Notes: a model not told the origin generated them from the letters alone. A stretch of DNA of 64,000 nt from Tetrahymena thermophila SB210 (GCF_000189635.1 NW_002476578.1:124001-188000), one strand, 5' to 3'; positions 48,899 to 61,716 are shown, numbered from the stretch's first letter. Made by a program: numbers and translations.

Positions 48899-49651
48899 TC
48901 ACTAATTGTGTATTTTTTCGTTAGCACGATTTACGTAACCTTAATAGTCCCATTTAGATTCGATTTCGTAAGGTTATTCAATGCGGACTCCGTTTTTATC
49001 AATAACTGTGACTTAAATTGTTTCATGAGCTCTAGCGTCTCTGTAGAAGAGAGCTTAGAAACAAGTGTTTACTAGTTACTTAGCTTCTTATTCACTCATG
49101 TCAGCTCTCCATCCTTTTTCGAAGAGAGGTCCGCAAAGGTAGTTACCAAATCCAGTTGAAACGTGATTAGTTTCAATATATGTGCCATAAAGATCTATAT
49201 GAGCAAGATATGGCTTGCCATTATCAACACCTCCGATGACGTTCCAAAGGTATAAAGGATTCATCTTATTTCTGTGGTGATATTATAATTGAGAGATGTA
49301 ATTACCATAGTCACGAGGAGTGTAGTTGATCTTATCGTCGTTTAAGTAAGTTTGATTAGTCATTTCATCAATTAAACGAGAGAGTTCCTAAAAATCAGAA
49401 AATTCTCCACTTGAAGCAAATGCACAGTTGTCAGTGATTTTATGAACACGCTAAATGTGATTGTATCTTGACATACCACCATAAGAAATAGAAGTATCAG
49501 ATGCAATAATTACACCACCGTTAAAAGCTATACCAATAACGCTGGAGCCTGTAGTGATTGGATTCAAGGTGTGCTTTTTAGCCTAGCTTTCATTTAAGGC
49601 TAATTCGCTATAATGCATTTTTTCTTTATTTTTGCAAACGTAAAAGGCCAT
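48899..49651 (-). CDS. 20S proteasome beta subunit, PSMB4 (beta-7) type
   Basis: Intronless frame of 250 residues (MAFYVCKNKEKMHYSELALN). After a propeptide of about 30 residues comes NPITTGSSVIGIAF, the TTG-SVIG pattern of PSMB4 at the start of the mature chain. Then GGVIIASDTSISYGG, KITDNCAFASSGEFSDFQEL, the Tyr/Pro segment YTPRDYGNYI, NKMNPLYLWNVIGG and GPLFEKGWRADMSEQEA. These match the structural, non-proteolytic beta-7 subunit of the inner ring of the 20S core. Length fits the family (about 230-265 with propeptide). Codon use is more GC-rich than in the antigen genes, as in highly expressed ciliate genes. A standard-code ORF upstream (49765-49950, plus) is not convincing. Confidence 0.92.
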
Positions 49652-50835
49652 TTCCTATTCTTTTTTATATGAACTTTATTATTTTTATAGTTAATTTATT
49701 AAATTTTTTTTAATTAAATGTTTTCTTCTTATCAATATTTAATTGAAATGCAAATTAATTAATTATGTTCGTTTGCTTAAAAAGAATACATACAACATTC
49801 ATAATGTATGCTAAGATCGATCATATCATCAGAGTAGTTCTATTCACTCACTCTTTATTTTTCTTCTCTTTTCTCATCTCTTTTGATGATGGATTCATTC
49901 ATTTAATTAAAACCAATATAAACACAGGTCCTTATATTTTTGAAAAATAAAATCTTTTGTTTGAAATTTCCATTGAAAAGAGTTAATATTTGTATTGATA
50001 ATCAATCTGATCTTACTTAGGATATCGTCTTGGTTTTAAATTAATTTCAATTAAATTAGATACACACACTCATTTCATTTTTTAAATTTTTTGAAATTAT
50101 TTTTATAAAAAATTTAATTTAATTTTTAAACAAAATATCATTTTTATTTGTAATAAAAATTATCTATTTGATTTCAAAAAATATAATTTATTAAAATTTA
50201 AAGCAGATAAAAAGTTAAAATAGTTATCTACAAAAAGAAACAGACAATTATAATTGATATAATTGTTTGTTTTCCATTTATTATAATTTAGTTTATTTTA
50301 TTTTCATTTTAATATGAAAAAATTTAATAAAATTTTAAAAATTTTGTAATAGTATTATATAAGATTTGGCTACAAAAATAAAAAATTGTATTTAATAAAA
50401 AGAAACAAAAATATATTTAATAATTTGTAAAGTATAAACACTCTCTAATTAATGATTAAACAATTATTAGCAATTCTTTTTATTTTAATAAATCTAAATT
50501 ATAAGTTCAGAAATTATGTAAAAAATTATTTTTTTATGATCTTAACTTAGAAGATTACTGGTATATTGTTTATATTTTTTCTAGGTTAGTACTAAGATTT
50601 TAATAAAGATTGAGAATATCCTAATTAGATATTATTTTAATGGTGTATTTTTAAGCTAATATTTGAGAAATTAAAAAAAAAAATCAATTAATAATATTAA
50701 TAAAAAAATATAAGGAATAAAGTAAACTTTATTATTTTAAATTAGAGTTAAAACAGTACGATTTCGCAGCTTATAAATAGCATAAAAGAAAATAATTAAA
50801 CTATAAATAAGAAAATACTCTGTTTACTTAATTAA
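49652..50835. other. Divergent intergenic region
   Basis: 1.18 kb between the proteasome gene (minus) and an unknown gene (plus); holds both promoters. AT-rich, no element recognised. Confidence 0.5.
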
Positions 50836-52200
50836 ATGTCTGATTCGAATCTAAATATTCAAAATGAAAAATAAGATTCAACAAAATATAGCATAACACA
50901 GATTGAAAAAATGAAATTATGTAAAGAAGATTTTGAAGATGAAGAAAGTTATTAAAAAATGAGGGCTTTAAGGAGAGCTATAAGAAAGATGAATAAGGAA
51001 AGAAAAACTCAAAAAGAATAAAGGATGGTATCCTACAAAAGTATTAGAGTTTAAGATGTTTAACTGTACTTCAACTTAGATTTTACTTAAAAGCTATTTA
51101 TGTTTTATGGAGATTTTTTTGTGATGACAGATTATAATTAAACACCTCATGATATCGCAGAGCAAATTAGCTTTTTTAAAGACATAAAATATGTTTTAAG
51201 TGCAGAAAAAATTGATAAAAAATAAATAGTTTTTTTAAATGTTGTTACAAAAGATACAATAATGCACACTCCGATTGAAGTATTGCAAAAAGTTATCCAG
51301 AATAAACCAGGAGATTAACTTTTATAGTAATTTTGGCCTCATATTTAGTAATATTACACTAATCTGGAAATTAGAAAATCTCTAGTTTGTTATTTAAACT
51401 CAATTTACACTGAGGATCAATTGATGTAAATAAAATAACTCAGAAACGAGTATTTTGATAAAAAAATATTAGAATACATTGATTAAAATTTCTCTCAGTT
51501 AGATTTTTACATTTACTATAAATATTCTTAAGCTGGGCTAAATGATCATTATCTTCAATTCACTAAAATAGGAATCTCCTATTCACTTATTGCTCTACTA
51601 GGTTCAGATCCAGATATGTTTATAAATATAAGTATGCGAAATGGATTTATGGAATTTTCTTCAAAGTCTGACAAATAGAAATCAATTTATTAGAGTTTAA
51701 TTTGTTCTCTTTTAGTTAATTAAGCTAAATCCTTAAAGTGTGGTAATGAAAAAACTACACTATTAACTTTTGATGAATATGAAATTAACACTGTTATCAA
51801 TTGTATATGCTTTACTTGCGATTATCCTCCACATCTTAATATTGAAGTAAATGGAAATAATTTTACAACTGAAGTATGTCATTTTATGAATTACGAGATA
51901 GATGAAAATATCATCTAATCTATTATTGCAAAGAGAACAAAAAACCCTTAATTCATGCAGTAATGGGAAAACGAAGAGTTTGGCTACACAATGGAAAGTC
52001 AAGTTTTTTTAGAAAAATACTATAATTAATTGCTCTAAAATAAAATTACTTAAATTGAATAAAAATATGTCCACGAAAATAAATATTATTACAATAAGCA
52101 ATGCAATTATAAACAAATATAAAATGAAAATTTGATATAAAATGAATTAGATAATTCAAGTAAATTACTACATTTCAGAAATAATGTTTGTTAAAATTGA
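50836..52200 (+). CDS. Unknown intronless protein
   Basis: A 454-residue frame rich in TAA/TAG (Gln), starting MSDSNLNIQNEKQDSTKYSI and ending in TGA. It opens with a charged helical stretch (KMRALRRAIRKMNKERK), has a Leu/Tyr-rich middle (KLFMFYGDFFVMTDYNQTP) and several isolated Cys, and ends in an Asn/Gln-rich tail. No membrane segment, signal peptide or catalytic motif seen, and no family recognised. Regular hydrophobic spacing suggests a helical folded protein. The frame is far too long to be chance even with one stop codon. Confidence 0.65.
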
Positions 52201-53495
52201 TAATTATCACAAAAAAATAATTAAAATTAAATTTATTTTTTGCTCATTTAGTATAAATAATAATTGTTAGAATAATTAAATTAAAAGTCTCGAAAGTGTT
52301 TTATAAATATAAATAAATATAATTATTTTATTTATTGGTAAACAATTAAAATTTTATCTCAAATAAAAATCATAAATTATGAATTATATATAATTTAAAC
52401 TTAATTGATTATTATTAAATAATAATTTATATTTTCTTATTGCAGGATAGTAAAATATTCTAAAATTCTATATTTTTTAAAAAATTATAATTTTTAATCA
52501 ATGCACATATTAAATTAATATTGAAAATTTATTGATTTATCTTTATTCAAATAGTTTTATGTTCTATTTTGATATCAATATTATTTTAGTTATTTATTTA
52601 TTTACCTAAATTCAAAGGATATTTTATTGCTTTAAAAAATAAGATAGAATATTAGGTTTTAAATTTATTTAAATTCAGATATTTTGTAAATACTTTTATG
52701 ATTTTAAAATGAAGAAATTAATTCAAAGCTTTTAAAAATTTTTTTATTTATTAGTTTAGTAATACTGTGGTAGTATTTTATATTAATTCAGTAGAAAAGC
52801 CAAAAAATAAATAAATCAATAAATAATTTTATTTCGTTATTTTTTCATTATTTTTATGTTAAAGCATAATAGAATAGATTAAATTCAAAAGCATCAAAAG
52901 TATATTTTTAATTTACTTTGGATATACAAATTACAAAATAAATAAATAAACTATTAGTTATTTAGAATAAATATAAAATTTGGAGAACTTTTAATTAATT
53001 TAATCTGGGTTATATTCACTATAACAGTATGGAATACTTGTTTTTTTTAAATTACTAATTAAATTAAAAATGATGCTGGTCAATTTAAAAATTTAAAAAA
53101 GATATCAAATAGGAATTAATTTATCCCAACAATTAAATTTACTTTTTTTTTCTTGTATTTTTAGTAATATGTAAAAAAAGATATTTGTAAATTTGAATAC
53201 TAGAGACAGACATATAGATATATAGATAAATATATATCTTATACTGAATAAAAGTAGAAGCAGAGTAGGATAAAGTAATTCATAGAAATCTTGGTAATTT
53301 TTTTGAATAAGCATCAGAAAAGTGCTAGATGTGGAAAAAAGTAAATTAATAATATAATTCACATCTTATTCAGTTAGTCATTCAGTCAATCTATTAAGAT
53401 ATGTGAGAAGAAATTCTGACAGTAAGTCATTTGATGTAGAATAAAAATTCTTCTTAAGTTAAATTTATAATAATAATTCTGTTGAATTCATAAAA
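52201..53495. other. Intergenic spacer, nothing recognised
   Basis: 1.3 kb of AT-rich sequence with a TAGA/TATAGATA run near 53210-53235. A minus-strand ORF at 53105-53362 is hydrophobic low complexity and is not supported. Confidence 0.5.
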
Positions 53496-53603
53496 ATGGT
53501 GTCAGGAAAGAAGAAAGAAAAGATTATTTAAGAAGAAAGCTAGCCAATATACCTTCATTTTATCAAAGAAGAGATTAAATTATTGAAATTTGTCGCAGAG
53601 TGA
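53496..53603 (+). CDS. Short ORF upstream of the importin gene
   Basis: 35 residues (MVSGKKKEKIIQEESQPIYL...) ending in TGA, 128 bases before the importin start. Codons look less AT-biased than the flank. It could be an upstream ORF in the importin leader or a chance frame. Low confidence. Confidence 0.2.
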
Positions 53604-53731
53604 AAAATAGAAAAGCTGTATATATAAGAATTAAATTAAAAATTGGTTAAAAATATAAAAAAATCAAATAAAATAATAAATAGTTAATCAAAACAAAAGT
53701 AAACAAAATAGAGTGTTAAGTAACAAAAAAT

Positions 53732-56700
53732 ATGAGCGGAACTCCTGAAATCACTAACTTAGATTAGGCCATTGAAGTTATGAATGGTATTCTTAGTGGT
53801 AATAACGAAAAGATTAAGATTGGTACTAAGTTGTTGAAGCATTTTTGCAAGAAGACTGATTCCATCAGTATCTTCACTTACATTTTGGCTCATTGCCAAT
53901 AAGATAACTTGAGACACTTAGCTGGTATTTTATTAAAGAGAAACATGATCGCTAATTTCTCTAACTTGGCAGAACAAGCTTAAAAAGATTTACAAATGGT
54001 TCTCTTAGAAAGATTCTTTTCTGAATCAATGAAATCCGTTCGTAAATCTATCGGTGCCTTGATTGGTATCATTGCTAAGCTTACCCTTCCCGAAGGAAAG
54101 TGGGCTGAACTCTTATAAGTCATCCAACAACATACCGACAAGTCATAAACTCTTTAAAACAGAATTTACGGTCTCTAACTTCTTGAGTTAGTCCTCGATT
54201 ATTCAGCTTGTAATATATTGTTTATTTCATAGCTTTTTGTTCAATTTTTTAGATTTTTAGTGGTCATTATTCATCTTCTACTTTTTAGAAGCAAATATCT
54301 GCAACAAGGCTTATTTTTAAACAAGCTAGTCATACTTTTAAAGCAGGAAAAAAATGATAACTTTAAATTACTTCAAAAATTAATAGCTAACTATTCAAAT
54401 TATAAAAAATAGCTTCTATTTCTAGCTTCTACAACAATTTCTACCCCTTCTTCAAGGAATCTATTCAAGACTCTAATAAGGACATCAGAATTGGTACCCT
54501 CAAGTGCTTAGTTAACCTTTTCGATAACATCCAAGATATGACTGCTGACCAAATTAACTTATATAAAGAATTGGTTGGTCCTATCTTGAATATCTTAGAT
54601 TCTTTGATAGATCAAAATGACGAAGACTTAGTTTACTACTGCTTTGATGCTTTGAATCTTTTAACTGAAAATAAGGTAAATAAATAAACAAATATTTCTA
54701 ACTAAAAATATAAATGAAGATAATCTAAATCATAGGCTAACTAACTAGCTGACTATCAGCAAATAAAATCATGTTAAATATTTTTAAAATGAAAAAGCAT
54801 ACTAAGAACAATGCAAATAATAGAAAAATTTGAGGAAATATATTTTAAAATTTAGATATAAATTAATTTCACTCAAACATTAAACAAATATCTTAATTTT
54901 GCAAACAAACAAAGAAAGATATATAAAAATTAATAAATTAGTTAATTTTGCAACCATTCAAAAAATCAATATTACAAATCTTTGCTATTCAAAAAAATAA
55001 TTAAATTACACATTCAAGAATGAAATAATTATACCTAATTCCGCGAAAATTAAATAAATAAATAAATATACAAAGCATATTTAGTTAGATAAATAGCTTG
55101 TTTGCTTAGATTTTCTTTTCATTTAAATATTTAATTTAAAATTAAATGATTTATTTAATATAAAACAGAAAAGTATTCTCGACCAACATTTGGGTCAAAT
55201 CGTTGAATATATGTGCTCAAATAAGGTTTTAGGAAATCCCAAGCTTTCTAAGAAGATCAAAGAAGTCGTTATTGATATGATTTTCTCTGCATCCTAATAC
55301 CATAAATCTGTTTTCAACAAGAATACTCCCTTATTGAAGAAAGTTATTGAATCTATTTGCCTTATTATTGCTACTCCTTTCTCTGAAGAAGATTTAGAAG
55401 ATGGTGAAGAACCCTTATAAGATATTGCTTTATGGTTAGTTTTATCTTTGAGCATGGTTTTGAATAAGAAGAAAACTTACGGTGTCCTCTTGGAAGCTAT
55501 CACTGCTTTAATTCACTCTGGTGAACCCAATAAAATGAACAGTGGTTTCCTCATTTTGGCTTAATTAGCTGAAGGTTGCTACGAATAAATTGCCAGAAAC
55601 TTAGCTAATCCTATTATGAGTGACTTCATGGTTAAGGGTTTGAATCACCCTGCTGGTGAAGTTAGAGGTGCTGCTATTAAAGCTTTGACTTACTTCGCTG
55701 AATACTTGCCCGTTGATGTTTGCAAATATCATAGCACTATCGTTCCCGCCATTATCAGTACCTTCGATGATCTCAATAACAAGGTTGCTGAAAAAGCCAT
55801 TATTGCTATTGATATCTTCTGCGATAACTTAGAACCTGAAGATTTAGAATTATACATGTAATCCATCACTGAAAAGTTATGCATGATTGCTATGAAGGAT
55901 AACTCTACTATGTTAATGAGAAGAGTTTCAGTTAGTGCTCTCGCTTCTTGCATTTCTACTGTTGAACACAAATTCAAGCCTTTCGTTACTGTTGTTGCTA
56001 ATTTAATGCACTAAATTATTGGACTTGCACACAATGCTGAAGTCATCGCTTTAAAGGCAGAAGCTATCAACTGCTTAGGTAAAATTGCTGCCGCCTTCAT
56101 TTCTGAAGACAGATCTATCTATGAGCAACACGTCGTTCCTTGCTTAGAAACTATTTACCACTTATTAACTACTGTTGATGACTTTGAAATGAGAGAAGGT
56201 TGTTTCTCATTCTTCTACAATCTCGCTCACGCCATCGGCAGTGAATTCGAAGTCATGTTCGATAAGCTCATCGAATTTACTCTTAAGTAAGCTGCCAGTG
56301 AAGAAGGTGTCACTTACAACAAAAACGGTAAGAACGGTGAATTCTCACTTGACTCCGATAGCGAAGAAGAAGATGAAGATTTGCTTGAAGACGAAGACCA
56401 CAATACTGCTGTCAACATCAAAACTGCCTTTGTTTTAGAAAAATCTGCTGCCATCACTGCTGTTGGTCAATTCGCAGTTGCATGCCCTATGAAGTTTATT
56501 CCTTACTACGAAAAAGCCTTATCCATTCTTGAAACTTGCTACAATTATTTCGACGAAAATGTCCGTCAATAAGTCTGCAAATGCTACAAGGATCTCTGTG
56601 TTGCCATGGTTAAAACTGCCAATAATGGTGTTCTTCCCAAGTTCGAAAGAGGTCTCCCCGTTAAGGCTCGTTTCCCTGAAAAGATTGAAAACGTTATTCA

Positions 56701-57691
56701 AATTGACATCTTCTAGAAATTCTTGTACTATCTCAACTAAGAAGAAGCCTGCGAAGTCACTGGTATGGCTATTGAAATTATTGTTGAATTATTTAAGACA
56801 CTTGGTCCTGCTTGCTTTGATAAAAACTTAGACGATATTTCTAATGCTATCGTTAAGCTTTTAGAAAACGAAAGCGAAGATGATGAACTTGGTGGTGATG
56901 ATGAAGAAGATGAAGACGATGCTGATGGATACGTTATTGAAGCTCTCACTGACTTAATTCCTACTTTGTGCAAGCTCTGTGGTGATACTTTTAGCTTAAA
57001 CTTCTAAAAGATCTACCCTTCCATGATGAAATACCTTAACCCCAAGAGAGATATCAGCGAAAATATCTATATGGTTGGTTGTTTCTCTGAAGTCATGAAA
57101 TATACTCCTAATTTCCTCCTCTTCACCAGAGAAACTCTTATTCCCACTTTGTTAGAAAAGGTCTAATACGGTGATGATGAAATGAATAGAAACCTTGCTT
57201 TCTGTCTTGGTAACATTGTTGAAAAGGGTCTCAACCACGTCTAAGAAGCTCTTCCTACCATTCTCAATATCTTAAAGAATATCTTTGAAACATCAGTTGA
57301 ATAAGCCACTAAGGACAATGCTGCTGCTGCCCTCTGCAGAGTTATGATGACTATTCCTGACTAGTTCCCTCTTGATGCTGCTCTTGATTAAATTCTTTCT
57401 ATCGCTCCCTTCTAAGGTGATGAAGCTGAAGAAAAGACTGTCATTAGAACCCTCCTTTTCCTTGCAGAAAAGTATCCTTAAGTTATTACTCCCAAGATCA
57501 ACAAAGCCATCGCTCTTTTCGTTGATGGTCTTGCTAACCTCAAATTATACAACATTAAGGATGAATTAAAGGGTAAAATTGTTCTCCTTCTTAAGAACCT
57601 TGCTAACAACTCTGCTGAACACAAAGCTCAATTAGAATAGGTTGTCTTCGCTAGTGAAGAAAAGGAAAAGCTTATCAAGTTATTATAATGA
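53732..57691 (+). CDS. Importin-beta family nuclear import receptor, importin-4/Kap123 type
   Basis: Exons 53732-54209, 54413-54675 and 55169-57691, in phase, 1087 residues, the normal length of importin-4/5 (about 1080-1110). The chain is all-helical HEAT repeats: the N-terminal QDNLRHLAGILLKRNMI segment is the Ran-binding importin-beta N-terminal region. Further on come a DSDSEEEDEDLLEDED acidic stretch before NIKTAFVLEKSAAITAVGQF (near residue 690), a second acidic loop SEDDELGGDDEEDEDDADGY (near 850), and a C-terminal DNAAAALCRVM-IP block. The NIKTAFVLEK-A-GQ-FIPY segment matches importin-4/Kap123, which carries histones and ribosomal proteins to the nucleus. It has codon bias of a strongly expressed gene. 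Importin-5 is the alternative. Confidence 0.88.
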
Positions 57692-58659
57692 TTTTGTTGA
57701 TTCAATCAAATTGACATATTTTATACACTCTACCAACTCTTTTAAATAAAAATAATTATTCTCATAAATTCTAAATATTTCTCTATACCTAACAATTAAA
57801 ATCAAATTAAATAAATAATTATACAATATTCATTTTACAAATTTAGTATTTTAATGTAATCACATTCATTCATATCACTCATTCATGGTTGTTTCCATTA
57901 TTATTTCAATTAGTTAATCTTCAAAAGTAATATTTAAATTTATTTTACATCCGAATATCTAAATAAATAAAACAACCAACAAATAAATAAAAAAGTAAAT
58001 AAATCTTACAAAATTATGAAATAAATTTATCTTAAATATTCTATCTAATTTATTACTTAAGATCTATGAAAGTATTAGAGAAAAACGGATTTAATAAAAT
58101 GATAGCAAATTTGTTTTTTCAAAGTTGTGAAATGAATTTACTTTGAATCCTCTATATTAAATTCTCGAATATTCTAATTGTTAGAAGTTTTAATTTTAAA
58201 AATATCTTTATTAAATTTTCTAGAAATTTTGAAAAATGTAAATAAAAATTAACGAAAATACAAAATATAAATTATCCAAAGTTGTATATAATATTTTTTT
58301 ACATTTTGGCTCTAAAAAATACCAGGGCTATTAAAATATAACTATTTGTTATAATACATTTTGATTGTTAATCAATGAGATTTTTTTTTTTGACTAAAAT
58401 AAATTCATTTAAAATTTATAATAGAATTATAATTAGTAATTTATTCTTTTTATAGATTTTAAATATTATGTGCATAGTAATCTTAGTTTTATAGAGCAAT
58501 TGATATTTACTAAACTAAAAACAACAAATAAAGTAAAAGGACAGGTTCAAATAGACAAATCATTTTTTCTATTTAAAAATATAGCTATTCTTAGTTTAAA
58601 AGAGAAATTGATTGATATTTTTTAAATTAAAAAGATCAGATAAAGTCAAAATCAAAGTT
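57692..58659. other. Intergenic spacer, nothing recognised
   Basis: About 1 kb AT-rich spacer between two plus-strand genes, holding the importin 3' end and the promoter of the next gene. No element recognised. Confidence 0.5.
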
Positions 58660-60564
58660 ATGTTTTAGAAATCAAAAAACTCTATTTATATGCTTAAATA
58701 AATAAGGTATTTAATAAGAGGGCTAAATTTTAGTGATCACCACATCAGAAGCTGCTGTTATAAGAAGGGTTCATTAGAAAATAATAAATTCTACTTTAGT
58801 GTGGCTAATAAATTGGTAAACATCGAAAATGAGGGAGAAGTTATTCATTTTGAGGATTCCTTAGCTAAAGTTTCTGGCTTAAGAAACTCCAAAACTGGTG
58901 AATTAATTTAGTTTAGTGGAGGTGTTAAAGGCTTGGTAATTGATCTATACGAGGAATATGTTTCAGTTCTAGTTTTAAGCAACCAAAATATATAAGTAGG
59001 TAGCATTGTAAATAGAAGCAATGAATAATTTAGTATGCCAATAGGCTATGAGTTATCTGGAAGAATCTTAAATGCTCTTGGCAATCCGATTGATAATTTA
59101 GAGACTACAAAAACTAATTAAAACTAAATAATTCCTATTTATACATTTTAGTATAAAAATTAAGTTGATAAGATGATTGTAAAAGATTGTACTTATCCTG
59201 AATAGTTCAGAAATGTCTGTATATTTACTGGGATTAAGTTCTTTGATAGTTTTTTTAATATTAGGCCAGGATATTGCTACATATTTAACAGTTAAGAAAA
59301 AAAAAACATAAGTACAATATGTTAAGATATGGTAGTAAATAACAAATCTATGTTTGAACATAGTGATCCTTCAAAGTAACTTTATTATGTTTACGTTTTT
59401 GTTGGATAAAAGTAGACTGTTATGGATAAATTTATTTTTCGCTTAAAATAATATGATTGTATCAAATATACTACATTTGTTTGCTCTAGTGACTAAGACT
59501 CTTATTCCCTTTAATATTTAAGTATTTTTACAGGATAATCAGTTGCTGAATACATGAAAAGTTAAGGGAGAAGAGTGCTGATAATTTATGATGATTATAG
59601 TAAGCACTTTGAAAGCTTTAGTAAATTGTTAGCTGGACTTAAAAGGCCAACTTCTAATTAATTTTTATTACATGCAGCATAATCTTTATATTCTATTATT
59701 GCTAAAAGATAGAATATTGAATAATTTCAACAATTTCCAATAACTTAAATTGTGATGACATGCGGTGATAAAAAAAACTTCCTTTTTTAAATGTTTTCTA
59801 ATTTTGGTAATTGCTATCATTTTGAAAACTCACTCTAAAATTTAATTATTTAAGATGTTCTATTTGATATTAGTATTTAAGACCCTAGTCATATTTCACC
59901 TTATTATTATGATGGAGTTTTTTTTTATGCGAAATGGAAATTAATTTATTTTTATAAGTACAAAAGTTTGTATGATGATTTTTATTTGAATGAAGATATA
60001 AATTACATTAAAAATAGATTTGAATAACTTGATAAAATGAATCAAAAATATAAAACTTACAAACACAAAGTAAATATAATCTTAACAGAATGGTATAGGT
60101 AAAGAGCTTAAAACAAAATGCTTTTAAAAACAGATTTAACTTTTAAAAGAAAATTTTATGAAAGTTAATGTAATTATGATTATTTTGTAACGAGAAAATT
60201 ATTATTTGAATATTTTAAGTAAGATGACCATTAATGCATTTCAATTGTCGAATAATATTTTCTATAAAAAATTTTGTATTATTTGATATCTAATAAAATC
60301 CTCATTGATAACTATAGTAAGCTATAAAATGAAATACTCTAATACTTACGTCTTAATAAACCAGACTTACTTTAATAAGTTTTATAATAATACCTTCAAG
60401 ACCACAATTTTTTTTCTCGTAATATAAATGAAACATGGAAAATAGATCCATAAGATTAAATTAAAATAATTGCATAATATTTTTAAGATAAGCTAAAAGA
60501 AGAAGAAGAATAATAACAATAATAATAATAAAAATAATAGTAACTTGAGGCTTAATAATAATGA
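58660..60564 (+). CDS. Degenerate paralog of mitochondrial F1 ATP synthase alpha subunit
   Basis: Intronless frame of 634 residues. The basic, Ser-containing N-terminus (MFQKSKNSIYMLKQIRYLIR) could be a mitochondrial presequence. Then the alpha-subunit order is followed closely: HFEDSLAKVSGLRN (beta-barrel domain), GYELSGRILNALGNPID, FFDSFFNIRPG (alpha: AVDSL-PIGRG), YVYVFVGQKQTVMDKF (alpha: IYVAIGQKRSTVAQ), SLQYLSIFTGQSVAEYM and LIIYDDYSK (Walker B, about 305-313). The P-loop that should be GDRQTGKTS is NSQEKKNIS (about 209-217), without the Gly, Lys and Thr needed to hold nucleotide. The following RRPPGREAYPGD segment is shortened to RPTSN, and the C-terminal domain is unrecognisable and ends in a Gln-rich tail. 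A structural or regulatory pseudo-alpha subunit is inferred; a non-mitochondrial role cannot be excluded. Confidence 0.8.
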
Positions 60565-61716
60565 TAAAAAATTGAATTTATTTAGCAAATAAGACAATTA
60601 AATAAGTTATTTAATGTGGTTATTTAAGGGACTGCGCACAGCTGCGCATTCACCTCATTATATGTGCTAAAAATTGCAGTGTATTTCTTGTCCACAGCTA
60701 TGGATTATCCTTTCAATTTTATTTTTATAAAGACTAAGAAAAAAATTTAAGTGATTTTTTCAAAAGATCATTAGCATATAATGTAAAATATATTTTATGT
60801 ATAAGCTACTTTTAAATTTATTTTTATTTTGTTAAATAACAATTCTCTCCTTAGTGCATAGGATTATAGTAATATTTTTTATATTTAAACAATCCCAACT
60901 CAATGAATGGGTAACCTGTTGAGTTGGGGTTGTAAGAAAGAAATCAATCTTATCAAAATTTTTTTTCTGCTTGGAAATTGGTATTTATAAAAGCATCTCC
61001 GTAAATTAAATTCTTGAGGACACTGAGATTCAAAAATTTAATATATGTATAAGTAAACTTTAAATTAGATTTAAAAAAATAAATAGTAATTTTTTTAATT
61101 TATACATTTTTTGCTTTTTTTATTATTTTAAAATTAAATTTTTTATTTAAAAATTTTTTTTATTAATTATATAGTTAGTTGGAATGAAAATTTGAGAATA
61201 AAATATGTAATCAATAAATTTTATATATATATAATGCAAAAGTTGGAAATAAAAAATGAGTTAAATAAACAAAGAAAGAAAAAAAACACTAGCACAATAA
61301 AAAATAAAATAAAAACAACCAAATTAATTAAAAGAGTTATATAAAAAATAATAAAAAAAACTGAAATGCCTAATTAAATAAATTTATAATATTAATCTAT
61401 TTTATAGCTTATTCATGAATTAAATTTTCTAACTTTTAGAGAGAATATATAAACAAAATTTTTATGAAATTTGATACATTTAATAGTTGGAATTAATAAT
61501 CTAGAAGTTTGATCAGATTTAATCATTATAAATAAAGACTTCTCGAAAGATACGAATATTATTTTTGATTATTGAAACTCTGAATTTATATTGATTAAAT
61601 TGAAATGACAAAAAATTTAAAAATTAATAAAATAATTAAATTATTAGATATTTTAAAGATAATTAATTAGATAATTTTGCAAATAAAATTTTCTCAAGCG
61701 AACCAAATAGAAATAA
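60565..61716. other. Intergenic region with GC-rich islands and a hairpin
   Basis: Contains a GC-rich patch (about 60629-60650) with TGCGCA present twice around a CAGC core, and the hairpin at 60890-60932. The remainder is AT-rich upstream sequence of the immunophilin gene. No protein-coding frame recognised. Confidence 0.55.
60890..60932. ncRNA. Candidate structured RNA hairpin
   Basis: CAATCCCAACTCAA pairs with TTGAGTTGGGGTTG over 14 consecutive positions with one G-U wobble. Inside the 15-base loop a GG-GTAA-CC mini-hairpin forms a GNRA-type tetraloop. This is strong structure in sequence that is otherwise AT-only, outside any gene. It could be part of a small RNA gene; the boundaries, the strand and whether it is transcribed cannot be told. 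An inverted repeat with another role is possible. Confidence 0.4.

Noticed and set aside
49765-49950. 61-residue plus-strand ORF with hydrophobic stretch upstream of the proteasome gene
   Set aside because: Short, AT-driven composition, ends at TAA, which is not a stop here, and no supporting context.
53105-53362. 85-residue minus-strand ORF in the spacer before the importin gene
   Set aside because: Low-complexity Phe/Ile/Leu composition expected from AT-rich DNA; starts and stops do not fit the ciliate code.
56241-56831. Overlapping plus- and minus-strand ORFs inside the importin region
   Set aside because: Alternate frames of a well-supported 1087-residue importin; none carries independent motifs.
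58707-58733. A 27-base GT...AG stretch as an intron near the start of the ATP-synthase-like gene
   Set aside because: Below the usual Tetrahymena intron size, a multiple of three, and open when read through; the intronless model is simpler.
59098-59361. Minus-strand 87-residue ORF
   Set aside because: Lies entirely opposite the coding frame of the ATP-synthase alpha-like gene.
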